This document shows positions 15,800-23,144 of a stretch of DNA of 64,000 bases, piece after piece (positions within the stretch are counted from its first letter, which is position 1; each line of letters begins with the position of its first letter). The notes below the pieces were generated by a model, which was not told the origin of the DNA, ran no database searches, and was given only the letters and a program-made list of their open reading frames with translations. The translations under genes were made by a program, and so were the position numbers. The stretch lies in assembly GCA_943787175.1 (NCBI GenBank), contig CALSLK010000025.1, positions 1-64,000 on the forward strand, read 5' to 3'. Source of the stretch: an uncultured Alphaproteobacteria bacterium (GTDB lineage Bacteria > Pseudomonadota > Alphaproteobacteria > SP197).

Positions 15800-17833
15800 C
15801 TACTCAGCAGCTGCCTCTGTAGGGGCACTGCGACCTTCACGACGCCTGCGACGGCGTCCGCCAGCCCCGCCAGAATCCTCATCCTGCTTGGCGAACTTTG
15901 GTTCGGGCAGCGTGACTTCCTTGGTGAGGTTGGGATAGGCGGCGGTTTTGTGTGGGATCGCCATGGCGTCGATGAAGTGGTCCTGGAATTTCGGCTCGAT
16001 GGCGGTTTCGATCTTCTCGATCTCGCGAACCTGATGTTCCAGTTCCTTACGCATTTTGCCATTGAGCAGGGCGATGCGTGCACCTGTGCCCGCAGCGTTG
16101 CCAGCCGAGGACACCTTGTCGAGCGGACAATCAGGGATCATGCCCAGGATCATGGCGTACTTGGTGTCGATGTGGCTGCCGAATGCTCCGGCCAGGGTGA
16201 TGCGATCCAGAGTATCGATGCCCATGTGATCCATCAGCAATCGCGCCCCGGCATACAATGCGCCCTTGGCCAACTGAATCTGGCGGATGTCGTTCTGGGT
16301 CACCGTGATCTGATGTTCGCCGTCATGAAGAACATAGGCAAAGGTGCGGTCCTGCTTGATGATGCGCGGTGTCTTTTCCGCCATCGCACCGTCGATCACC
16401 CCATCGGTGGTCAGCAGGCCGGAAAGATACATCTCAGCCAGGACTTCGATGATACCTGAGCCACAGATGCCGGTCGGTTCGGCATCAAAGCCTTCTTCGT
16501 TGGACCAGCGTTCATCACCGATCACGCTGAAGCGGGGCTCCAGGGTTTCGGGATCAATACGTACGCGTTCGATGGCGCCAGGCGCGGCACGCTGGCCCGA
16601 ACTGATCTGGGCGCCCTCAAAGGCAGGGCCGGTCGGCGACGATGCAGCCAGCAACCGGTTTTTGTCGCCCAGAATGATCTCGGCATTGGTGCCGACATCC
16701 ACGATCAGGGTCATCTCATCGCTCTTGTAGGGCATCTCGCACAGCACGACGCCTGCTGCATCGGCACCGACATGGCCGGCAATGCAGGGCAGCACATAGA
16801 TGCGTGAGCCGGGGTTGAGCATGAGGTCGATGTCAGACGCCAGCATGATCGTCGCGTCATCGGTTGCCAGGGCAAAGGGCGCAAAGCCCAACGGCGTGGG
16901 ATCAAGGCCCAGAATCAGATGATGCATCACCGGATTGCCGGCAATGGTGGTCTCCATGATGTCGTTGAAGTCGATGCCGGCCTCGGTCGCGGTCTCCTGC
17001 GCAAGTTCGTTGAGCGCCTCGCGCACAACCTGGGTCATCGCTTCTGCGCCACCCTCGTTCATCATGGCGTAGGAAACGCGGCTCATCAGATCTTCGCCGA
17101 AGCGGATCTGGGGATTCATGCGCCCGGCAGATGCCAGGACTTCGCCTGAGAGCAGATCGCACAGATGCATGGCAATGGTGGTCGAGCCTACATCGACCGC
17201 CAGGCCATAGACCTTGTCGTGGAAGCCGGGACGAATATCGACCAGACGTTTGCCACGGCGCACCATGACGGTCGCTTTGTACTTGCCGTCTTCGAGTGTC
17301 TTGTGGAGCTTGCGCAGGACATGGGCATCAACACCGGCAACTTCGACGTCCCAGACTTCCTTGAGAGCCTTTTCCAGGCGGCGCAGGTGCGAAGCAGGGT
17401 CATGCATATCGGGTTCTGGAATCTCGACATACATGGGGCGCACAACCGGATCGATTTCGACATCGCGGGCATCGGCCCGCTTGCGCACGATCTGGCGATG
17501 CACCTGACTTTCTTCGGGCACATCGACAACCAGGTCACCGCCAATGCGGACCTGACAGGACAAGCGACGGTTCTCTTTGAGTAGCCCGCTTTCGCGCTGG
17601 CGTTCTTCAGCGTCGGTAAGCGGGGTCAGGTGATCGTTGGACGAATGAATGCCATGCTTGGCGAACTCGCCATCGCCGATACGGACCTGACAGCGCGTGC
17701 AGATGCCGCGCCCGCCGCAGACCGAATCAAGATCAACACCAAGTTCGCGCGCGGCCTGCAACAATTGCGTGCCACGCTTGAAATGACCCCGTCGACCTGA
17801 CGGGGTAAAAACTACAAGCGGTTCTTCAGCCAC
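15800..17833 (-). CDS. RACo-type reductive activator of corrinoid protein (2Fe-2S plus ASKHA domain, DUF4445)
   Basis: About 677 residues. The GTG at 17833 or 17836 behind GGAGG is preferred; an ATG at 17890 would overlap the upstream gene by 65 nt. The N-terminal plant-type ferredoxin domain has the Cys pattern CGGRGICTRC near residues 39-48 and a fourth Cys at about 93. A linker follows, then the ASKHA ATPase-like domain starting YGLAVDVGSTTIAMHLCDLL and including DVGTNAEIILG and TGICGSGIIEVLAEM. Proteins of this build use ATP to return inactive Co(II) cobalamin to Co(I) on corrinoid proteins. The C-terminus ends in an Arg-rich tail (GGAGGRRRRRREGRSAP). It is last in the corrinoid operon. 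Confidence 0.92.
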   Translation of the reverse strand: MAEEPLVVFTPSGRRGHFKRGTQLLQAARELGVDLDSVCGGRGICTRCQVRIGDGEFAKHGIHSSNDHLTPLTDAEERQRESGLLKENRRLSCQVRIGGDLVVDVPEESQVHRQIVRKRADARDVEIDPVVRPMYVEIPEPDMHDPASHLRRLEKALKEVWDVEVAGVDAHVLRKLHKTLEDGKYKATVMVRRGKRLVDIRPGFHDKVYGLAVDVGSTTIAMHLCDLLSGEVLASAGRMNPQIRFGEDLMSRVSYAMMNEGGAEAMTQVVREALNELAQETATEAGIDFNDIMETTIAGNPVMHHLILGLDPTPLGFAPFALATDDATIMLASDIDLMLNPGSRIYVLPCIAGHVGADAAGVVLCEMPYKSDEMTLIVDVGTNAEIILGDKNRLLAASSPTGPAFEGAQISSGQRAAPGAIERVRIDPETLEPRFSVIGDERWSNEEGFDAEPTGICGSGIIEVLAEMYLSGLLTTDGVIDGAMAEKTPRIIKQDRTFAYVLHDGEHQITVTQNDIRQIQLAKGALYAGARLLMDHMGIDTLDRITLAGAFGSHIDTKYAMILGMIPDCPLDKVSSAGNAAGTGARIALLNGKMRKELEHQVREIEKIETAIEPKFQDHFIDAMAIPHKTAAYPNLTKEVTLPEPKFAKQDEDSGGAGGRRRRRREGRSAPTEAAAE

Positions 17834-18737
17834 CACGCCTCCGTCCCACGCGCCGGGCGGCACGCGCTTCTGCCCTGGCACCACCGGCAACGCCGGAACC
17901 AGAATTGAGTGAAATCCATTTCTTGCAGTTCCTGTCGACGCCCATCATCACGTCGGCTGCCTGGATACCGCTCATGATCTCGGATTCCAGCGGGTTTGTG
18001 ATGGCCGAGGTCATGCCGTTGGCCGCCGCCATCGCCAGGAATGCAGCGTTCAGCTGCGGACGCGCGGGCAGACCAAACGAGATGTTTGATGCGCCACAGG
18101 TCGTGTTGACCTTCAACTCCTCGCGCAGACGCCGGAGGATTTGGAAGCAGGTGCGGCCCGCCGCGCCAATGGCGCCGATCGGCATGACGAGCGGGTCGAC
18201 CACAACGTCGCAGGGCGGAATACCGTGATCCTGGGCACGTTCGACGATCTTCTTGGCAACCGCGAAACGCTCGTCGGGATCTTCGGAAATGCCGGTCTCG
18301 TCGTTGGAGATCGCAACCACGGCTGCGCCATGTTTGGCGACAAGCGGCAACACGACTTCAAGGCGTTCTTCCTCGCCGGTCACCGAGTTCACCAGCGCCT
18401 TGCCGTCATAGGCTTCAAGACCCTTTTCCAGCGCGGCAACAATGGAGCTGTCGATCGACAGGGGAATATCAGTAAGCGACTGCACCAGCTTGATGCAGTC
18501 GTAGAGCATCTGGGGTTCGTCAGCCATGGGAACGCCCGCGTTGACGTCCAGCATGTGCGCGCCGGCTGCGACCTGAGCGATCGTATCGGACTCCACGCGA
18601 CTGTAGTCGCCAACGGCCATTTCTTCGGCCAGTTTCTTGCGGCCCGTGGGGTTGATGCGTTCGCCGATCACGGTGAAGGGGCGCTCGAACCCAATGACGA
18701 CAGTTTTTGTCGCCGAGCTGATGACGGTCTCGGTCAT
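17826..18737 (-). CDS. Methyltetrahydrofolate:corrinoid methyltransferase (DHPS fold)
   Basis: 303 residues. The pterin-binding fold is shown by FTVIGERINPTGRKKLAEEM, GAHMLDVNAGVP, PLSIDSS, ALVNSVTGEEER and CDVVVDPLVMPIG. The family moves methyl groups between a corrinoid protein and tetrahydrofolate, as in MtgA-, MtvA- or AcsE-type enzymes. In this aerobic setting the direction is probably corrinoid to folate (inference). The catalytic fold is followed by a C-terminal tail rich in Arg and Ala (GGARAEARAARRVGRRRGG) that is not part of the usual fold. Its start overlaps the MetF-like 1 stop (ATGA). Confidence 0.9.
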   Translation of the reverse strand: MTETVISSATKTVVIGFERPFTVIGERINPTGRKKLAEEMAVGDYSRVESDTIAQVAAGAHMLDVNAGVPMADEPQMLYDCIKLVQSLTDIPLSIDSSIVAALEKGLEAYDGKALVNSVTGEEERLEVVLPLVAKHGAAVVAISNDETGISEDPDERFAVAKKIVERAQDHGIPPCDVVVDPLVMPIGAIGAAGRTCFQILRRLREELKVNTTCGASNISFGLPARPQLNAAFLAMAAANGMTSAITNPLESEIMSGIQAADVMMGVDRNCKKWISLNSGSGVAGGARAEARAARRVGRRRGG

Positions 18738-19831
18738 GCTTGAACTTTGAACCTCTGTTGCATGTATTCTGGGATAACGGGGTTTACGGCATGGGGCGCA
18801 CGGCCCTTCAAGACACCGGACTCCGCGATGATTTCGGCAACGCTCTCTTCCTGACGATACGCCATCAGGTGGATGCCCGAAACGCCTTCGATTTCACGAA
18901 TTTGCTGAATCAGGTCCACACAGAGCTTCTTGCCTTCGGTTTTCTGTTTTTCGGCACCTTCCAGACGTTTGATGACGTCATCTGGAATGTGTACGCCGGG
19001 CACATTGCCCCGGATCCATTTGGCAGCACGCGCCGAGGCCAGGGGCCCTACGCCGATCATGATGAAGCATTTCTCATGCAGGCCCATGTCGCGCACGCGG
19101 CTCATATAGGCTTCCAACATGGGAATATCATAACAGTACTGGGTCTGAACAAACTGGGCGCCGGCAGCGATTTTCTTGGCCAGGCGAATGGGGCGGAAGT
19201 CATAGGGCGGGGCAAAGGGATTGGCTGCCGCACCCAGAAACAGTTCCGGAGCCTTGTCGAGCTTGCGGCCTGAGTCCAGCTCACACTTGTCGCGCATCTT
19301 GCTCACGATCTCGAGCGTGGCCATGCAGTCGAGATCAAACACCGGCTTGGCTTCAGGATGATCGCCGCACTGCACACCATCGCCGGTCAGGCAAAGAATG
19401 TTGGCAACGCCCATGGCTGCTGCACCCAGAACATCGCCCTGAATGGCGATGCGATTGCGGTCCCTGCAGGAAATTTGCATGACCGGCACGTAACCCACGC
19501 GGGTAAGCAGGGAACAGACACCCACGCTCGACATATGACAATTGGCGCCGGAGCCATCGGTCGCGTTCACGGCATCGACCCAGCCGTTGAAGATCGACGC
19601 GCGATCGAACACATCCATGGGATCGGCGCTGTCGGGGGGCGAAAGTTCTGCTGTCACGGCAAATTCACCCGCCCGCAGAATACGTTCAAGACGACCGCGT
19701 GAGGTATGGCCGGGCAGGGGAGCAAGCGGTGCGCCGGGGTCGACGGGCCCCGGGTTCATCATGTCGGGAAACGCGGGCCCTTCGTTCAGCGGGCCGGTGG
19801 CCGCATCGTCCATTGGCTCGTCCGTCATCAT
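18734..19831 (-). CDS. Methylenetetrahydrofolate reductase (MetF-like) 1
   Basis: 365 residues. After a ~45-residue Pro/Asp-rich N-terminal extension comes the MTHFR TIM barrel: GEFAVTAELSPPDSADPMDV, VDAVNATDGSGANCHMSSVG, MQISCRDRNRIAIQGDVLGA, NILCLTGDG, GAQFVQTQYCYDIPMLEAYM. It interconverts methyl- and methylene-tetrahydrofolate with FAD. Beside a corrinoid methyltransferase it would oxidise methyl-THF arising from demethylation (inference). Overlaps of 4 nt with both neighbours show tight operon structure. It shares the operon with a second, shorter MetF-like protein. Confidence 0.9.
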   Translation of the reverse strand: MMTDEPMDDAATGPLNEGPAFPDMMNPGPVDPGAPLAPLPGHTSRGRLERILRAGEFAVTAELSPPDSADPMDVFDRASIFNGWVDAVNATDGSGANCHMSSVGVCSLLTRVGYVPVMQISCRDRNRIAIQGDVLGAAAMGVANILCLTGDGVQCGDHPEAKPVFDLDCMATLEIVSKMRDKCELDSGRKLDKAPELFLGAAANPFAPPYDFRPIRLAKKIAAGAQFVQTQYCYDIPMLEAYMSRVRDMGLHEKCFIMIGVGPLASARAAKWIRGNVPGVHIPDDVIKRLEGAEKQKTEGKKLCVDLIQQIREIEGVSGIHLMAYRQEESVAEIIAESGVLKGRAPHAVNPVIPEYMQQRFKVQA

Positions 19832-20328
19832 GACGCGCCCTTGCCTGCATCAGCGCGTGCTGTTGTGGCGGGCCGGGGATAGGTGCCTTCCTTTTTCTGA
19901 CGCATCAGACGCAGCCAGGAAGAGGTGCCTTTCATGCGGTGGTCGACCGGACGCTGGACATCGAAAATGTTGCCATTGACCATGTCCTTGCTGCCTTCCC
20001 AGGCTTTCACCCAGACGCAAGGCATGTCGGGTTTTACTTCGCAGTGGCCATCTTCACGCACACCGCCACAGGGGCCGTTGCGCAGGTTTTTGGGGCAATT
20101 CATCGGGCACGACATGCCAGTCGAGGAGAGCGCGCACTGACCGCACATCTGGCAGTCGAACATGGCGCTCTTGAGGCCGTTCTCGACAACGCTCACCGGT
20201 TTCTCGAGTCGATCATAACCGACGCGTCGCACAACCGGCTCGACAGCCATGATCAGGCCTTCGAACACGTCATACAACTTCATGAGCCCGTGCGAATGAC
20301 GGACAGACCAGAGGCGGACAGCGCGCAT
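19828..20328 (-). CDS. MetV-like methylenetetrahydrofolate reductase C-terminal Cys-rich protein (MTHFR_C)
   Basis: 166 residues. The core is cysteine-rich: FDCQMCGQCALSSTGMSCPM then NCPKNLRNGPCGGVREDGHC, about nine Cys in all. This matches the MTHFR_C family, the MetV partner of MetF in acetogens, which carries Zn and/or Fe-S and helps move electrons to or from MetF. Its place between two MetF-like genes supports a MetFV-type complex. It may link methyl-THF oxidation to an electron carrier other than NAD(P) (inference). Confidence 0.85.
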   Translation of the reverse strand: MRAVRLWSVRHSHGLMKLYDVFEGLIMAVEPVVRRVGYDRLEKPVSVVENGLKSAMFDCQMCGQCALSSTGMSCPMNCPKNLRNGPCGGVREDGHCEVKPDMPCVWVKAWEGSKDMVNGNIFDVQRPVDHRMKGTSSWLRLMRQKKEGTYPRPATTARADAGKGAS

Positions 20329-20353
20329 GGCGCGTACTCCAGAAAAGCGGTCG

Positions 20354-21265
20354 TTAACCGCGCAGATTGTACTCGGTCAGTGTTTGGGCAATGGCCTTTT
20401 CGCCACGCGGCGCCATGAGATGGGCTCCGCTGATACCCTTGATTTCCTTGAATTGTTCGACAAGTTCCGCGCAGACCTTGCGGCCCTCGGCCTTCTCGTC
20501 TTCGGCACCTTCTATGCGCTTGATGACATGTTCAGGCACATGCACACCAAACAGGTTTTCGGTCATCCAGCGCGCTGACTTGGCCGACATGATCGGGCCG
20601 ACGCCGACGATGAAGTGAGCCCTTTCAGTAATGCCCTGGTCATTGAGCGCGCCGATGTAGCGCTTCAGCACTTCGATGTCATAGGCAAACTGCGTCTGAA
20701 AGAAGTCAACGCCAGCTTCGATCTTGCCTTCGATGCCCTTCGTATTGAAGTTTTCATCGGGGTCGCGGGGTGTTTCCGCACCGCCGATCAGCAGGCCCGG
20801 AGCAGGATCGATCTTGCGTCCCGACGGGGCAGGGAACGTGCCGGTGTCGCGCATGTGCCTGGCCATTGCCATCAGGCCTTTGCTATCGACATCCTCAACA
20901 GGTTTGGCGTCGGGCTGATCACCCTTGGTGATGCTGTCGCCGTGCAGGCAGAGAATGGAGTGGATGCCAAGGGCCGGAGCGCCGATCATTTCGCCCTGAA
21001 TGGCAAGGCGGTTGCGGTCGCGCACGGTGAACTGCAGTACCGGCTCAATGCCGTTTTTTGCCATGATCGCACAGGTCGCAAGCGCGGACATATGGGCGCG
21101 GGCACCAGCACCATCGGTCACATTGACTGCGTCAACCAGACCTTTCAGGCAGCCAACCTTATCCATCACCGATGCTTCATCGGCACCATCAGGCGGAGTC
21201 GTCTCAGCGGTAATGACAAATTCACCGGCTGTGAGTTTTGCTTCCAACTGGCCTTTGGATTTCAT
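20354..21265 (-). CDS. Methylenetetrahydrofolate reductase (MetF-like) 2
   Basis: 303 residues. MTHFR barrel with GEFVITAETTPPDGADEASV, VDAVNVTDGAGARAHMSALA, LQFTVRDRNRLAIQGEMIGA, ILCLHGDS, GVDFFQTQFAYDIEVLKRYI and HFIVGVGPIMSAKSARWM. It lacks the N-terminal extension of MetF-like 1 but aligns with it throughout. The conserved Glu of the barrel start (TAET) is present. Two MetF-like proteins with one MetV in one operon suggests a heteromeric complex or division of labour. Confidence 0.9.
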   Translation of the reverse strand: MKSKGQLEAKLTAGEFVITAETTPPDGADEASVMDKVGCLKGLVDAVNVTDGAGARAHMSALATCAIMAKNGIEPVLQFTVRDRNRLAIQGEMIGAPALGIHSILCLHGDSITKGDQPDAKPVEDVDSKGLMAMARHMRDTGTFPAPSGRKIDPAPGLLIGGAETPRDPDENFNTKGIEGKIEAGVDFFQTQFAYDIEVLKRYIGALNDQGITERAHFIVGVGPIMSAKSARWMTENLFGVHVPEHVIKRIEGAEDEKAEGRKVCAELVEQFKEIKGISGAHLMAPRGEKAIAQTLTEYNLRG

Positions 21266-21280
21266 GGGTCTCGTCCTTCT

Positions 21281-21586
21281 CTACGCGTCTGGTTTGAGGC
21301 CGCCGTTGCGGATGTATCCGCCAAGGACCTCGTCTGTGAATTCGGCATCGATTTTTGCTGCCAGGGCATCTGCTTCGGCTTCGAGGTCATCACCGCAATC
21401 TGCGGGATCGCCGCGGCGCCAGTGCTCCAGATACGAGTCAGTGTCGCGCAGCTTGGCATGCATGGCCGATTGGTCGATCGACTTCTCGAACCGTTCGGGC
21501 AACACGCGCTTGGCGGTTGTGCGACCGGCCTTTGCAATGACCTGGGCTGGAATGTCGCGCCAGTAAACAATCGTCAATTTCGCCAT
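21281..21586 (-). CDS. Small 'virulence factor' domain protein (PF13769-type)
   Basis: 101 residues: MAKLTIVYWRDIPAQVIAKA, RTTAKRVLPERFEKSIDQSA, then LEHWRRGDPADCGDDLEAEA. It matches the small domain named 'virulence factor' in databases. That name is historical and says nothing about pathogenicity; the biochemical role is unknown. Its location inside the corrinoid operon, with a TGATG stop/start overlap with the DUF1638 gene, indicates a role in methyl transfer or in corrinoid protein upkeep (inference). Confidence 0.75.
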   Translation of the reverse strand: MAKLTIVYWRDIPAQVIAKAGRTTAKRVLPERFEKSIDQSAMHAKLRDTDSYLEHWRRGDPADCGDDLEAEADALAAKIDAEFTDEVLGGYIRNGGLKPDA

Positions 21587-22191
21587 CAGTGAACCTCTGC
21601 TGCGCTCTGGGCCTTGGTCAGGATGGGTTCCAGCCCGCCATACCCCGTGAACTGAACTTCGAATTCCAGGCCCAGCCGCTCGGCTGCTGCTCGGGCCAGG
21701 GTGGTGACCTCCTGCTCCTCGATCTGGGCCAGGTAGATCAGGCGCTTGTAGTTGCCGAAATACATGTCACGAAGTTCTGGATGCCGATCAATGCCCAGGC
21801 CTTTCATGATCAGGGTCTCGAAATGTTTGGCCAGATAATCGGTGAGATAGAATGTGCCGGGCTCGGCATCATGCAGTGCCAGGAATTCTTCTTCGCCGGC
21901 GAAGAACTGATAGCAGTGTGCGCCGCCAATGCGTTCCACGCCTTCTTCCTCAAGAACAGCATCCAGCATGCCGCCGGTTCCACAATCGCCATAGGCAACA
22001 AAGATGTGCTCGAATGTTCCACGCGCTTCGTGGATCTTCTCGCGGACACCTTCTGGAATCTTGTCAGGTGTGTTGTGCCATCCCGCAGGAAGGCACTGGA
22101 CTTCGATGGCATCCCATCCATTCGCACGGATCATTGCCATGATTTCCCAGGCAAGCGCACCGCACGCAATGACAAGGCTGCGGTCACCCAC
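21586..22191 (-). CDS. DUF1638 family protein
   Basis: 201 residues from a GTG. Segments typical of DUF1638 are LVIACGALAWEIMAMI, VQCLPAGWHNTPDKIPEGVR, VAYGDCGTGGMLDAVLEEEG and RIGGAHCYQFFAG. The conserved Cys residues in ACGAL, YGDCGTGG and AHCYQF could bind a metal or take part in thiol chemistry. The family's function is unknown, but its members often accompany MttB-type methyltransferases and corrinoid proteins. Here it sits directly after the corrinoid protein gene with a gap of 7 nt. Confidence 0.85.
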   Translation of the reverse strand: MGDRSLVIACGALAWEIMAMIRANGWDAIEVQCLPAGWHNTPDKIPEGVREKIHEARGTFEHIFVAYGDCGTGGMLDAVLEEEGVERIGGAHCYQFFAGEEEFLALHDAEPGTFYLTDYLAKHFETLIMKGLGIDRHPELRDMYFGNYKRLIYLAQIEEQEVTTLARAAAERLGLEFEVQFTGYGGLEPILTKAQSAAEVH

Positions 22192-22198
22192 CTAAGAA

Positions 22199-22909
22199 TC
22201 AGCCGGCCGCAGCCGAACTGGCCTTGCGACGCTCGATAACCAAAGCCTTGGCCGTTTCCACTGCCACGGCAGCATCACGGCAATAGGCATCAGCACCCAC
22301 GCTGTCAGCAAAGGCCTCGTTCAGCGGCGCGCCACCAACCAGCACTGTGTAGTCGTCGCGAATGCCGCGCTCCTTCATGGTGTCGATCACGACCTTCATG
22401 TAGGGCATCGTTGTGGTGAGCAGAGCCGACATGCCCAGGAAGTCGGGCTTGTGTTCGTCCAGCGCTTCCAGGAACGCATCGGCGTCGTTGTTGATGCCGA
22501 TGTTGAAGATGTCGAAACCGGCACCTTCCAGCATCATGCCGACCAGGTTCTTGCCGATGTCGTGAATGTCGCCCTTGACCGTGCCGATCACCATGGAGCC
22601 CTGCTTGGGCGCGCCGGTTTCAGCCAGCAGCGGACGCAGGACAACCATACCGCCCTTCATGGCGTTGGCTGCCAGAAGCACCTCTGGAACAAACAGGATG
22701 CCGTCACGGAAATCGATGCCGACAATACGCATGCCTTCGACAAGCGCTTCGGTCAGAACCCTGTAAGGCTCCCACTTGCGCTCCAGCAGAATATTGACGC
22801 CTTCAAGGATCTCGTCGGCAAGGCCGTCATAGAGATCCTCGTGCATCTGCTGGACAAGTTCATCGTCGTCCAGGGTGGAGAGATCTAGATCGTCTGCTTC
22901 GTCGGCCAT
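22199..22909 (-). CDS. Corrinoid (cobalamin-binding) protein, MtbC/MttC type
   Basis: 236 residues from ATG 22909 behind a GGAG box. Residues 1-25 are strongly acidic, with eleven Asp/Glu and no Lys or Arg. A helical cap follows (LADEILEGVNILLERKWEPY), then the B12 Rossmann domain with the axial ligand motif GTVKGDIHDIGKN (His116), LGMSALLTTTMPYM and VLVGGAPLN. It would carry methylcobalamin between the MttB methyltransferase and the folate methyltransferase. It is the first gene of the eight-gene leftward operon, divergent from mttB paralogue 1. No second corrinoid protein is seen in the window. Confidence 0.95.
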   Translation of the reverse strand: MADEADDLDLSTLDDDELVQQMHEDLYDGLADEILEGVNILLERKWEPYRVLTEALVEGMRIVGIDFRDGILFVPEVLLAANAMKGGMVVLRPLLAETGAPKQGSMVIGTVKGDIHDIGKNLVGMMLEGAGFDIFNIGINNDADAFLEALDEHKPDFLGMSALLTTTMPYMKVVIDTMKERGIRDDYTVLVGGAPLNEAFADSVGADAYCRDAAVAVETAKALVIERRKASSAAAG

Positions 22910-22944
22910 CACCAACACTCCCGCGGTTAGGCACCATGCCCGGT

Positions 22945-23027
22945 TGACACAGCTAGTTCTGTCCATGCCCTGTGGCTAGAATATTCGCGACACGCGATGT
23001 CGTTATCGTGACACAGCCAGTGCAATT
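22945..23027. promoter_or_regulatory. Divergent control region of the corrinoid operon and mttB paralogue 1
   Basis: Within the 235-bp divergent space, TGACACAGCTAGT (22945-22957) and TGACACAGCCAGT (23009-23021) are direct repeats with one mismatch, 64 bp apart, about six helical turns. Between them are a -10-like TAGAAT (22977-22982) lacking a good -35, and a palindrome CGACA-CGCGA-TGTCG (22988-23002). TGCAATT at 23021 recurs at 23081. The pattern fits activator-dependent promoters, possibly under the GbdR-like protein (inference). Confidence 0.5.
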
Positions 23028-23144
23028 CAACGACATTTCGGAACACACGGGATTTGTTGCCACAAACAGGGCAGGCAATGTGCAATTGACTCGGCCCAAA
23101 CCTATCCATCACATAGGGCCGCAAATACATCAGGAGACGATCTC

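Noticed and set aside
22944-22982. TTGACA (22944) with TAGAAT (22977) as one sigma-70 promoter
   Set aside because: The spacing of 27 bp is too long for a standard promoter; the TTGACA overlaps the direct repeat instead.
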